Below, in pieces: positions 29,642 through 37,656 of a stretch of DNA of 50,052 bases. Both the position numbers and the translations under genes were made by a program. The stretch covers positions 1 through 50,052 of the forward strand of contig JAJFKC010000013.1 in the NCBI GenBank assembly GCA_021773435.1, read 5' to 3'. The stretch's first letter is position 1. The number at the start of each line of letters is the position of its first letter. Below the pieces are notes generated by a model, which saw only the letters and a program-made list of their open reading frames with translations, made no database searches and was not told where the DNA came from. Origin of the DNA: Porticoccaceae bacterium (GTDB lineage Bacteria > Pseudomonadota > Gammaproteobacteria > Pseudomonadales > Porticoccaceae).

Positions 29642-29956
29642 ATGGCAAAGAAAATTCCAAAGCTAAATTATTGGTACCAGGATGTAGAGGACGATGCGTT
29701 ATTCGAAGTCGTCGCGATCGATGAACAGGAAGGCTTTATCGAGGTTCAATATATGAACGGCGAAATCGGCGAGTTCGATTTTGACATATGGCAGGACATG
29801 ATAGTAATAAGCGCCCAGCCGCCCGAAGACTGGCGCGCACCTTTTGAAATTGCCGACGGCTTCGAGAGCCGAGGCGGTTCATTATTTTCAATGTCTAACT
29901 GGGATGACCCACTGGCTCATATCGACCCAGACACACAGCTCGGTGTTGAGGAATAG
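29642..29956 (+). CDS. Small acidic protein, DUF6763-like
   Basis: 104-residue acidic protein: MAKKIPKLNYWYQD, then FEVVAIDEQEGFIEVQYMNGEIGEFDFDIW, then a WRAPFEIADGFESRGG segment. I recognise the pattern as a small gammaproteobacterial family (DUF6763) without known function. There is no signal peptide or membrane segment, so it is predicted cytoplasmic. The ATG has a GGAG site eight bases upstream. It is monocistronic, facing the FHA gene across a spacer that contains a tandem repeat. Confidence 0.78.
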   Translation: MAKKIPKLNYWYQDVEDDALFEVVAIDEQEGFIEVQYMNGEIGEFDFDIWQDMIVISAQPPEDWRAPFEIADGFESRGGSLFSMSNWDDPLAHIDPDTQLGVEE

Positions 29957-30093
29957 TCTTTATTACCAACGCGAACATTAGCGAATTGAGATATACTTAA
30001 ACAGGCGTATTGATCATAGCGAGTCCGTATTCGGAACGGTTTGGTACCCCTCAATGCAGTTAGAAATGTCCATCGGTTCAGCTGCAAGGGTTT

Positions 30094-30160
30094 AACGTCA
30101 AGGACTTAACTTCAAGGATGTACTTCAAGGATGTACTTCAAGGACTCAACTTCAAGAAAG
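30094..30160. repeat. Degenerate tandem repeat, 13-14-bp unit, five copies
   Basis: Successive copies read AACGTCAAGGACTT, AACTTCAAGGATGT, ACTTCAAGGATGT, ACTTCAAGGACTC and AACTTCAAGAAAG. The core ACTTCAAGGA is almost invariant. The tract sits in the 261-base space between two convergent genes, the same type of location as the repeat at 9597. Confidence 0.8.
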
Positions 30161-30217
30161 TGGCTGTTAGTTGTAGTACCTCAGATCTGATCGAAACTAA
30201 TACAACCAAATTTGCAG

Positions 30218-30907
30218 CTAACTTTTTTCTATATTACCAACCACCATAGTTTGATTCATCATAGCTTCATCCTGAAACTGTAACCGGTCTTCTCTAACCC
30301 GGAAAACAACATCCTTAAAACTAATTTCGTCGCCGTGCTGCAAAGATTCTTCACCGACAATCTTCACACCATTCACATAAGTCCCGTTAGAGGAATCCAA
30401 ATCCTCAATCAACAATCGCTTATCAACCAGCTTCAGCCTGGCGTGGCCACGGGAAACATATGATCGTGATAGTGTGATATCACACTCCATAGCCCTACCG
30501 ATTACCACGGCATTGTTAATCGGATACTCTAGCCCCTCCACCGGCCCGCTTTCAGCGTATACGAACCAACCACTACTCGTCACCAGGCTCGCATTACCGC
30601 CTGACCCAAGACGACGATCAGGGTGCGGTGATATGTTTTCCAAATGTCGACGCTCCACAAAGGGTAAAACCCTGACGAACCCTTTGGGTGTAACCTGATA
30701 AAACCAGGAAATAAGAACTGCTGCGGGAAACCCGACAGCTAATACCGAGAGCAGCAGGTAAACATGGGTTTCTTCATTACCCAGAAGTGGGAAGACCACA
30801 TCCCCAACCTGAAGAATAACCCAACCAGACACGACATAAAGAATCATTGTATTAATGACCTTACGGCGTTTGAGCTCTCGCACAAGCCTTGAAATTTTAT
30901 TGCTCAT
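30218..30907 (-). CDS. Membrane-anchored FHA-domain protein
   Basis: 229 residues in two parts. Residues 1-95 hold a basic start (LVRELKRRKVINTMILYVVSGW) and two transmembrane helices ending WFYQVTPKGF, a module otherwise seen at the N-terminus of adenylate cyclase-like and TPR-containing proteins. Residues about 120-215 form an FHA phosphothreonine-binding domain with VIGRAMECDITLSRSYVSRGHARL (GR and SRxH motifs) and DSSNGTYVNG. FHA domains normally read Ser/Thr kinase signalling, but no kinase gene is in the window. It lies 77 bases after the LysM/TPR lipoprotein gene on the same strand and is probably co-transcribed. The function of the pair is unknown. Confidence 0.82.
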   Translation of the reverse strand: MSNKISRLVRELKRRKVINTMILYVVSGWVILQVGDVVFPLLGNEETHVYLLLSVLAVGFPAAVLISWFYQVTPKGFVRVLPFVERRHLENISPHPDRRLGSGGNASLVTSSGWFVYAESGPVEGLEYPINNAVVIGRAMECDITLSRSYVSRGHARLKLVDKRLLIEDLDSSNGTYVNGVKIVGEESLQHGDEISFKDVVFRVREDRLQFQDEAMMNQTMVVGNIEKS

Positions 30908-30984
30908 ATATATACAAAAACCACGATACTATTGGCTAGCTAGGAACTCTTGTACCCACTTTAACCTATTTTTATAAAATGGTT

Positions 30985-32115
30985 TTACTCAAGGTTGCTA
31001 AGTTTCGCTTTCAATTCCTGAGCTTGCATCAAATTACTGCTTGCATAAGGGTGCGATGGATCAAACACTACAACCTTTTCCCAAAGCTCTATCGCAACAT
31101 CCAGCTCCTGTCGACGAAAAGCTTGAGATGCTTCACGGTGATATATATCAGCCAACTCATTCGTTAGCTTGGCTGACAGGGCTTTGGAAGCAACATTGCC
31201 AGCATTATATTTGACACTACGGTTTAAAGCTTTTAGTGCAGCTTCTTTGTTATCTAACAAAAGTAGGATTTCACCGGCGCGAAAATAGCGCTTAGATGCA
31301 CTAACTGTATCTGCCGCCGCAATACGATCGCCACTGGTTCGATATGCACCAACCAACTGGATTAAGGTTGCGTTATCGATCACGTCGTTTTCATCCAGGG
31401 CCTCATACTCTGTTATCGCTCCCTCATAATCCCCGTCAGCCATCAAAATGGAGACTAGCTCCGGGCCATGAACGGCGTAAGCGGGGGCAGGACCCACCGA
31501 AGGCTGTCCATTCGATTGGATAACATCCTGATTCGCCTTTTGCGCAATTACGCCATCAGCGCCGGGTGTCGATGTTTGAGCCACTCGAGAGTCCAATGTC
31601 GCCATATTTTTTTTAGCCATATCGGTCAGAGGGACTTTGATTATTTGTCCCGCTTCTGTCTTCCCGGGTTCAATAATATCGTTGTAGCGGGCCAATCCAT
31701 AAAATTGTAACGGGTCGCCCAGGTAGTCTTTTGCGATACTTGACAGAGAGGCGCCATCAATCAGGGGAACATTGACAAATTCTTCAGGGTATAACTCACT
31801 AACAGGGGTATTTATTTGACGAAGTAAATCTTCCGCTATTCTGCTATTTACAACATTTGCAATATATTCACGAAGTTCTGCCTCAGCCTGCTTGTCCATA
31901 CCCAGAGATAATTCATTAATAGCTTTCCTCAGTCGCTCGCGATTGGTCAGTCCCGGCTCCGCAACAAACTGAGGTTCGTCTGCCAGACCTGTATCTAGTG
32001 CGCCATGATCTGCATCCGTGGATACTGGCCCCGTACTTTGGCAGGCCACCAGCGCAAATAGAGTAATACATAATAATGTCTTTACCCCATTGCCCACTAA
32101 ATTCTCTCTGGTCAC
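30985..32115 (-). CDS. LysM/TPR lipoprotein of unknown function
   Basis: 376 residues. The signal sequence ends in lipobox ALVAC (Cys about 25). A helical region follows (about 50-105), then a LysM-like domain, LIDGASLSSIAKDYLGDPLQFYGLARYNDI with a closing IIKVPL (about 118-165), which suggests peptidoglycan contact. A C-terminal block of tetratricopeptide-like helices (about 215-370) includes LLLLDNKEAALKALNRSVKYN and AIELWEKVVVFDPSHPYA. It is probably anchored in the outer membrane and bridges to the wall. It is first of a two-gene unit with the FHA protein. Confidence 0.78.
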   Translation of the reverse strand: MTRENLVGNGVKTLLCITLFALVACQSTGPVSTDADHGALDTGLADEPQFVAEPGLTNRERLRKAINELSLGMDKQAEAELREYIANVVNSRIAEDLLRQINTPVSELYPEEFVNVPLIDGASLSSIAKDYLGDPLQFYGLARYNDIIEPGKTEAGQIIKVPLTDMAKKNMATLDSRVAQTSTPGADGVIAQKANQDVIQSNGQPSVGPAPAYAVHGPELVSILMADGDYEGAITEYEALDENDVIDNATLIQLVGAYRTSGDRIAAADTVSASKRYFRAGEILLLLDNKEAALKALNRSVKYNAGNVASKALSAKLTNELADIYHREASQAFRRQELDVAIELWEKVVVFDPSHPYASSNLMQAQELKAKLSNLE

Positions 32116-32230
32116 TCCAACTATCTCCCCGCTATATTCTATTTTTTTTGATATTTACTAAAACTCTACGTCCACATGAACATGTCAAAATAGGCTGGCT
32201 ATTCAACATGTTTTGATGAGTTTATTCAAC

Positions 32231-32261
32231 AAAAAAGGGTAGCCTAAAGACTACCCTTTTT
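32231..32261. terminator. Bidirectional intrinsic terminator after tRNA-Ala
   Basis: A perfect 11-bp inverted repeat (AAAAAGGGTAG, 32232-32242, and CTACCCTTTTT, 32251-32261) with an 8-base loop; A and T tracts make it work on either strand. It lies ten bases past the 3' end of the tRNA on the minus strand. Confidence 0.85.
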
Positions 32262-32270
32262 ATATCGTTC

Positions 32271-32346
32271 TGGTGGAGCTAAGCGGGATCGAACCGCTGA
32301 CCTCAACACTGCCAGTGTTGCGCTCTCCCAGCTGAGCTATAGCCCC
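32271..32346 (-). tRNA. tRNA-Ala (anticodon GGC)
   Basis: 76 bases on the minus strand with a complete cloverleaf: acceptor GGGGCTA paired with TAGCTCC (one G-U), D arm GCTC/GAGC, anticodon stem CAACA/TGTTG with loop CTGGCAG (anticodon GGC), T arm AGCGG/CCGCT with loop TTCGATC, and an encoded 3' ACCA. It lies downstream of gltX on the same strand and is followed by a strong terminator. Confidence 0.97.
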
Positions 32347-32419
32347 ATATAAGGAGGCGAGATTCTATTGATCGGGCCCCGAGCTGTCAAGGAACTGTGG
32401 GCCATGAGGTAGCAGCTGC

Positions 32420-33913
32420 CTAAGACAGCGCTAAATTGAAGCGTTGGTAATCCTTATCCAGTTTTTTTAGCTGCTTTTTAGAAGGGTGCCCCAGCTTCTC
32501 AAGACCGTGACGAACTCGCGCACGCACAATATCTGGGCCAAGAATGACCATAGAATCAAACAATGGGGGCGCGGATGCCTGCCCAGTAATTGCCACGAAG
32601 AGAGGCAACATCAAATCTTTTAGTTTGAACTCCATGGCGTCGGCCAGACTATTCAAACATCGATATAAAATATCTCTGTCCCACTCATGGATGCTATCCA
32701 GGAGCCAGCTAGAATATTGAAGAACTTTTCGATTTTCTTCCACTTCCAGTTTGCCCTGTTCAAAGCTCTGGGCGTCTATTTCTGGGATCCCGGAAAGCAA
32801 AAACCCAGCAATCGATGCCAAATCACTATATTTTTCTATCCTTCCCTGAACCAGGGGAATAATTTGACGAAGCTTATCGTCATTTAGTGCCCACTCGACC
32901 AACCGTTTTCTAAATTCTTGCTCATCCAATTCTTCACGAATCCAGCGACCATTTAGCCAGTCAAGTTTTTCGGTATCAAAAACAGGCCCGCCCAGATGTA
33001 TATCTTTGATGTCAAAGCACTCAACCATTTGCTCAAGACTAAACTTTTCAGACTCATCCGGCATTGACCAGCCCATACGCCCCAGATAATTAACCAGCGC
33101 TTCGGGCAAATAGCCCATGGCACGATAGAAATTTACCCCAGTCGGATTTTTACGTTTGCTTAACTTACTTTTATCCGGGTTCCGCAGTAATGGCATATGA
33201 ATTAGCTTTGGCATTTGCCAATCAAAATATTGGTATAACAATTGATGTTTTGGCGCAGAATTTATCCATTCTTCACCACGAATAACGTGGCTTATGTTCA
33301 TTAAGTGATCGTCTACAACATTTGCCAGGTGGTAGGTTGGCAATCCATCGGCTTTGATCAGAACCTGCATGTCCACCTGAGACCAGGGAATGTCTATCGT
33401 ACCTCGAAGCATATCTTCAAATTGGCAATTGCCTTCATCTGGTATCTTCATACGAATTACATGAGATTCACCCGCAGCAAGACGACTTTCAACTTCAGCC
33501 GTGGATATAGCTAAACCCCGTCCATCATATTTAGGTGTGCCTCCACCAGCCATCTGCTCCTGGCGCATCTGACTTAACTCTTCTGGCGTGGCAAAACAAT
33601 AAAAGGCATGGCCAGCCTGCACCAGCTTCTGAGCATAATCCTGGTAAGTTTGAGTTCGTTCACTCTGTCGATAGGGACCAAAGTCACCGCCAACGTCAGG
33701 ACCTTCGTCCCACTCTAGCCCTAGCCAATGTAAGCTCTCAAATATTTTTTGTTCAGAATGCTTGGTGCTACGTAGTTGATCGGTGTCTTCTATGCGCAAG
33801 ATGAATTTTCCGCCGTTTTGGCGTGCAAAACACAAATTGAATAAGGCTATGTAGGCAGTACCCACATGTGGATCACCGGTAGGCGAAGGGGCAATGCGGG
33901 TACGTACGGTCAT
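32420..33913 (-). CDS. gltX: Glutamyl-tRNA synthetase GltX
   Basis: Class I aminoacyl-tRNA synthetase charging tRNA-Glu. 497 residues. The HIGH-type motif is [14 protein letters not shown] at the N-terminus, [11 protein letters not shown] follows, and the KMSKS-type motif is KLSKRK. The zinc-binding cysteine cluster of the E. coli enzyme is not evident (only one Cys in [10 protein letters not shown]), as in some other GltX proteins. The tRNA-Ala gene follows 73 bases downstream on the same strand. Confidence 0.96.
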   Translation of the reverse strand: MTVRTRIAPSPTGDPHVGTAYIALFNLCFARQNGGKFILRIEDTDQLRSTKHSEQKIFESLHWLGLEWDEGPDVGGDFGPYRQSERTQTYQDYAQKLVQAGHAFYCFATPEELSQMRQEQMAGGGTPKYDGRGLAISTAEVESRLAAGESHVIRMKIPDEGNCQFEDMLRGTIDIPWSQVDMQVLIKADGLPTYHLANVVDDHLMNISHVIRGEEWINSAPKHQLLYQYFDWQMPKLIHMPLLRNPDKSKLSKRKNPTGVNFYRAMGYLPEALVNYLGRMGWSMPDESEKFSLEQMVECFDIKDIHLGGPVFDTEKLDWLNGRWIREELDEQEFRKRLVEWALNDDKLRQIIPLVQGRIEKYSDLASIAGFLLSGIPEIDAQSFEQGKLEVEENRKVLQYSSWLLDSIHEWDRDILYRCLNSLADAMEFKLKDLMLPLFVAITGQASAPPLFDSMVILGPDIVRARVRHGLEKLGHPSKKQLKKLDKDYQRFNLALS

Positions 33914-33961
33914 CTCTAGTACTCAATACTTAAAGCAACAAAGCTGGCATTATATAGCCTA

Positions 33962-35926
33962 TTAACGGGTGGGGATCAGGGCCTCGGGGCGTCCAAATAA
34001 AAACCCCTGGGCGCCATCAATATTCATGTTTGCCAGAACCTGCCACTCCGCATCAGTTTCAACGCCCTCCACAACAAGCTGAACCTCTCGTGTCTGCGCA
34101 AGTTGCGCAAGCGCTTTAACATAAAACTGGTTATCCCTGGACAGATGAATATTTTTGATGAAACTGCGATGAACTTTTAAATAGCGTAACGACAAGCTAG
34201 CAAGATAACCAAATGCTGACGATTCTAAACCAAAATGATCTACAGCCAGACCACTGCCATGGCGCGCGAGAATTTTTTCGCAAGACCTAATCTCATCCTC
34301 CGCTACCTTTAGCGCGTGTTCAGGCACTTCAACGACTAATCTCTGTGCGATGTGGTCATGCTCAGAAAGATATCCAGATAGCCATTCGCAAAACGAACTA
34401 TCACAAATTGATTCTGAGCATATATTCACAACCAACATTTCGTCACCCGGTGGGGCTTTTTCTGCCAGAGATTCGAGCACCAGTTTGTCTAACTCTGTTG
34501 AATAGCCAAAGCGTTGTACCATTGGCACGATGGTCCCCGCACTCAGTTCAAAATCGTCTGGGGACCTAAATCTTATGTATATTTCGTAACCCTTCAATTG
34601 TCTATCCGGAACAGAAACTATTTGCTGTATCAGTAATTCAATGGCTTTATCAGTAATAGATTGTGCTATAAATTGCTTCCAGCTAAGCACGGAATGGGAG
34701 ACTGTGGGAATGCTAGCCATTTCGAGAGAAGAAAATTTACCCCAATTTTTTTCACCATCTGAACTAAGGCTGTGCAGGGCCATATCTGCTTCGCTAAGTA
34801 ATTCTGGACCGTTTGTGATTTCGTCGCTGTATGTGTATCCCATCGTTATCGAATCAGGTAACTGCCCATCGTGTTGCCAACTAATACGAGAAACTTCGCG
34901 CATCAGTGATGCTGCCAACGCGTCAGCCACATCTTCAGTGATATCTGGGATGAAAAAGGCAAATTCCTTGCCCTGTCTTCTGGCAATCAGAACCTGGTCA
35001 TAATCCTCGCTAGTTCTCTGCAAGCTCTGCCCCAATACCATAAGCGCGTCATTACCGGCCGGTCGACCTGCGACCTCATTTATATGGCCTAAATTATTCA
35101 GTGCAACAATTACCAACATACCGCTGTGGATACCTGACTCATCGTTAACAAATGTATTCAGACGGGCATCGAAGTCAGCGCGATTAGACAATCCAGTAAT
35201 AAAATCCGTGTGGGACTGGTCACGCAGATCACGAATCAAATCAGATTGACCATGAAATAATGCTTCCAGGCGTGATGACAATCGGTTCATCGCCTCCACA
35301 ACAACCCGTAGTTCACGAGTTCGAGGCAGCTTAACCTGCTGCACAAATTGTTGCTCACAAATTGCGTTTGCCTGGTTTTCGACTTCTTTTAAAGGCCTTA
35401 GTAGCGTACGTACCGCAAAAAATGCTATCGCGCAAACACCTAATCCAATAAGAGAAAACCAGGCTAAACGTTGTAGCATCGCCTGCCATAAATTTTGATA
35501 GGCCAAGCCTGGATGACTTACTACTACCAGATTGCCAAGAATCACCCAGCCAGAAGATACTTCAGCATTACCCTGATAGTCAGGTAATTTCATGAGATTG
35601 ACAAACCACTGTGGAACGCTTTCGATCTGCACGGGAAAATGTCTCTCCAGTACAGTTTTTTCGTTCACATCTACAAATTTAATTTTTTTATAATAACCAC
35701 CATCAGACACTGCATTGAGCATGGTCTCTAACGTTGCAATATCATTGCCCTGTGCCGCTTGTGTCATTGAAAACGCCAGGGAAGTTGCTGCGTCCTGAGC
35801 ATGGGTTTCCATCTGTTGGGCCACCAGTGATTTAGTATTCTTAAAACTGACCACTAGATTGCCGACATATAGCACCATCAGCGCCGCAATCACTGCCATT
35901 ATTAGCTGTCTGTATAGTGTCACCAC
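33962..35926 (-). CDS. lapD: LapD-like c-di-GMP receptor controlling adhesin release
   Basis: 654-residue inner-membrane protein. A first membrane helix (about 8-30), a periplasmic LapD/MoxY-type sensor domain (about 31-150, with the EVSSGWVILG segment whose Trp contacts LapG in known systems), a second helix (about 152-175) and a HAMP linker lead to degenerate GGDEF and EAL domains. The GGDEF site reads RQGKEF, so it should not make c-di-GMP. The EAL site reads YEIYIR and the DDFG block reads VDHFG, so it should bind but not cleave c-di-GMP. It is divergent from two lapG-like genes and lies in the adhesin locus. High c-di-GMP is expected to make it sequester LapG. Confidence 0.92.
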   Translation of the reverse strand: MVTLYRQLIMAVIAALMVLYVGNLVVSFKNTKSLVAQQMETHAQDAATSLAFSMTQAAQGNDIATLETMLNAVSDGGYYKKIKFVDVNEKTVLERHFPVQIESVPQWFVNLMKLPDYQGNAEVSSGWVILGNLVVVSHPGLAYQNLWQAMLQRLAWFSLIGLGVCAIAFFAVRTLLRPLKEVENQANAICEQQFVQQVKLPRTRELRVVVEAMNRLSSRLEALFHGQSDLIRDLRDQSHTDFITGLSNRADFDARLNTFVNDESGIHSGMLVIVALNNLGHINEVAGRPAGNDALMVLGQSLQRTSEDYDQVLIARRQGKEFAFFIPDITEDVADALAASLMREVSRISWQHDGQLPDSITMGYTYSDEITNGPELLSEADMALHSLSSDGEKNWGKFSSLEMASIPTVSHSVLSWKQFIAQSITDKAIELLIQQIVSVPDRQLKGYEIYIRFRSPDDFELSAGTIVPMVQRFGYSTELDKLVLESLAEKAPPGDEMLVVNICSESICDSSFCEWLSGYLSEHDHIAQRLVVEVPEHALKVAEDEIRSCEKILARHGSGLAVDHFGLESSAFGYLASLSLRYLKVHRSFIKNIHLSRDNQFYVKALAQLAQTREVQLVVEGVETDAEWQVLANMNIDGAQGFLFGRPEALIPTR

Positions 35927-36079
35927 CTGTTCTCCTTACCCCTATGTTCAGCAAGTCTAAAACAATCAGAGAAATTTGCCAATTGCATCACATCGTTGCA
36001 ATGAAAACCAAATGTTAAGCCGCAATAGTCTGTGTTAACATCATGTTTTATAAATACTTTTTTATTATATTTAAACATA

Positions 36080-36751
36080 ATGTTTTTCCGTCTTTTCAGC
36101 ATCATTTCGATCTTGCAAACACAGCTAACGTTGGGATTGCTGCTTGCTATGTCTATTGCAACGTCGGATCATACGGGCATTAGTGAAAAACTTTTTAGCA
36201 AAATAGGGCTCAAGTATGGTGCCATTACTGAACTCAGAGTACGCAAGTGGCAAAAACTGATCCACTACAGTTCGGTCCTCAGCGACGAGCAAAAGCTTAA
36301 ACAGGTAAACGACTTTTTTAACGGGGCCAAATTCACAAGCGACATGGAACAATGGCAAAAGAACGACTACTGGGCGACACCGCTCGAATTTTTAGCCCAT
36401 GATGCCGGCGATTGTGAGGATTTTTCTATAGCAAAATATTTCACCCTCAAAGAAATGGGGATGGATAGCAGTAAGTTGCGTATCACCTATGTCAAAGCGC
36501 TCAGCCTAAACCAGGCCCACATGGTACTTTCCTACTATTCAACACCTTCTTCTATTCCTGTGATCCTGGATAATATTAATAAACGAATTAAACCAGCAAA
36601 TGAACGCAACGATTTATTACCTGTTTACAGTTTTAACGCGGACAATCTTTGGTTAGCCCGATCCCGCAATGAGCAACTTAGAGTTGGTAACCCAGGGCAA
36701 TTAAATTTGTGGAACGAACTATCAGAGCGAATGAAGCTAGAACTTATGTAA
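36080..36751 (+). CDS. lapG: LapG-like periplasmic cysteine protease, copy 1
   Basis: 223-residue transglutaminase-like cysteine protease (BTLCP family) that in Lap systems cuts the adhesin's N-terminal retention module and frees it from the outer membrane. A signal or anchor segment covers about residues 3-26. The catalytic triad is visible as Cys112 (HDAGDCEDFSIAKYF), His147 (LNQAHMVLSYY) and Asp164 (ILDNI). The start at 36080 is preferred because it begins the hydrophobic signal; the frame also allows a GTG at 36032. It is divergent from lapD and followed after 8 bases by a paralogue. Confidence 0.88.
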   Translation: MFFRLFSIISILQTQLTLGLLLAMSIATSDHTGISEKLFSKIGLKYGAITELRVRKWQKLIHYSSVLSDEQKLKQVNDFFNGAKFTSDMEQWQKNDYWATPLEFLAHDAGDCEDFSIAKYFTLKEMGMDSSKLRITYVKALSLNQAHMVLSYYSTPSSIPVILDNINKRIKPANERNDLLPVYSFNADNLWLARSRNEQLRVGNPGQLNLWNELSERMKLELM

Positions 36752-36759
36752 ACTAACTT

Positions 36760-37539
36760 ATGGTTCTGTTTCCCACAAATATTTTAATTTATCAAAAACC
36801 CAGTCGTCTATGTAATGCAGACGCACAAAGGCATTGTTTGATCGCAACCCTACTTACAGGGTTATTGTTGCTCAGCGCTTGCGCCAGCAAACCGACACCA
36901 GCCCCACCGCGCCAGGCACCGAAAAAAACCACCCAAATAACTGAGCCTAACTTCCACCAATTAATAATTAGCGTCGAAAAGAAACATGGCCCTATCGCAG
37001 CCAATCGCATTCGGTTTTGGGCCAATCTTATCAAGCAGGGTAAACACCTCGCTGAAATTGACAAATTAAAGCAAGTAAACAATTTTTTTAATGGTGCGCG
37101 CTTCGTGACTGACCAGGAGGCTTGGAACAATGAAGATTACTGGGCGACGCCTAGCGAGTTTTTAGTTAGAGACGCCGGTGATTGCGAAGACTTTGCTATC
37201 GCAAAATATTTCACGCTCAGGTTTATGGGTATAAAAGATAAAAAAATGCGGCTTAGTTACGTTAAATCTCTCACTTTAAATCAGCCACATATGGTACTTA
37301 CATACTACACTTCACCAACAGAGGTGCCACTTGTTCTTGATAATATCGAACGGCAGATTTTACCCGCGGATGAACGAGACGACCTTGTCCCAGTTTACAG
37401 TTTTAACGGCACAACTCTTTGGCTGGCTAAAACCCGAAACACTAATGTCAAAGCTGGAAACGTCGATAACATTAAACCGTGGCACACGTTACGCTCAAAG
37501 GTTGATGTAGAATTGGATATTTCGATTAAAGATTACTAA
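36760..37539 (+). CDS. LapG-like cysteine protease, copy 2, predicted lipoprotein
   Basis: 259-residue paralogue of the preceding gene; the two are well over half identical from LKQVN to the C-terminus. Its triad is Cys142 (RDAGDCEDFAIAKYF), His177 (LNQPHMVLTYY) and Asp194 (VLDNI). The N-terminus carries a lipoprotein signal with lipobox LLSAC (Cys41), followed by a Pro-rich linker absent from copy 1. It is therefore probably membrane-tethered, unlike typical LapG. An 8-base gap implies one transcript with copy 1. Whether both cut the same adhesin cannot be read from sequence. Confidence 0.87.
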   Translation: MVLFPTNILIYQKPSRLCNADAQRHCLIATLLTGLLLLSACASKPTPAPPRQAPKKTTQITEPNFHQLIISVEKKHGPIAANRIRFWANLIKQGKHLAEIDKLKQVNNFFNGARFVTDQEAWNNEDYWATPSEFLVRDAGDCEDFAIAKYFTLRFMGIKDKKMRLSYVKSLTLNQPHMVLTYYTSPTEVPLVLDNIERQILPADERDDLVPVYSFNGTTLWLAKTRNTNVKAGNVDNIKPWHTLRSKVDVELDISIKDY

Positions 37540-37582
37540 GTAATGGCAAACTATTTGAATACTTACGTAAACTCCGCCCAAC

Positions 37583-37604
37583 AAAAAGCCGCCCGATGGC
37601 GGCT
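37583..37604 (-). terminator. Intrinsic terminator of the adhesin operon
   Basis: AGCCGCC (37587-37593) pairs with GGCGGCT (37598-37604) around a CGAT loop. On the minus strand the stem is followed by TTTTT. It lies about 55 bases after the adhesin stop codon. Confidence 0.8.
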
Positions 37605-37608
37605 CAAT

Positions 37609-37629
37609 TATCTAATTTTAAATTAGATA
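37609..37629. repeat. AT-rich palindrome next to the adhesin terminator
   Basis: TATCTAATTT and AAATTAGATA form perfect 10-bp arms around a single central T. It lies between the terminator and the adhesin stop; it might add to termination from the lapG side or be a protein-binding site. Confidence 0.6.
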
Positions 37630-37656
37630 GCCCACTAATTATCAACCCATTAATTA

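Noticed and set aside
30094-30160. CRISPR array
   Set aside because: Units are about 14 bp and contiguous with no spacers, and no cas genes are present.
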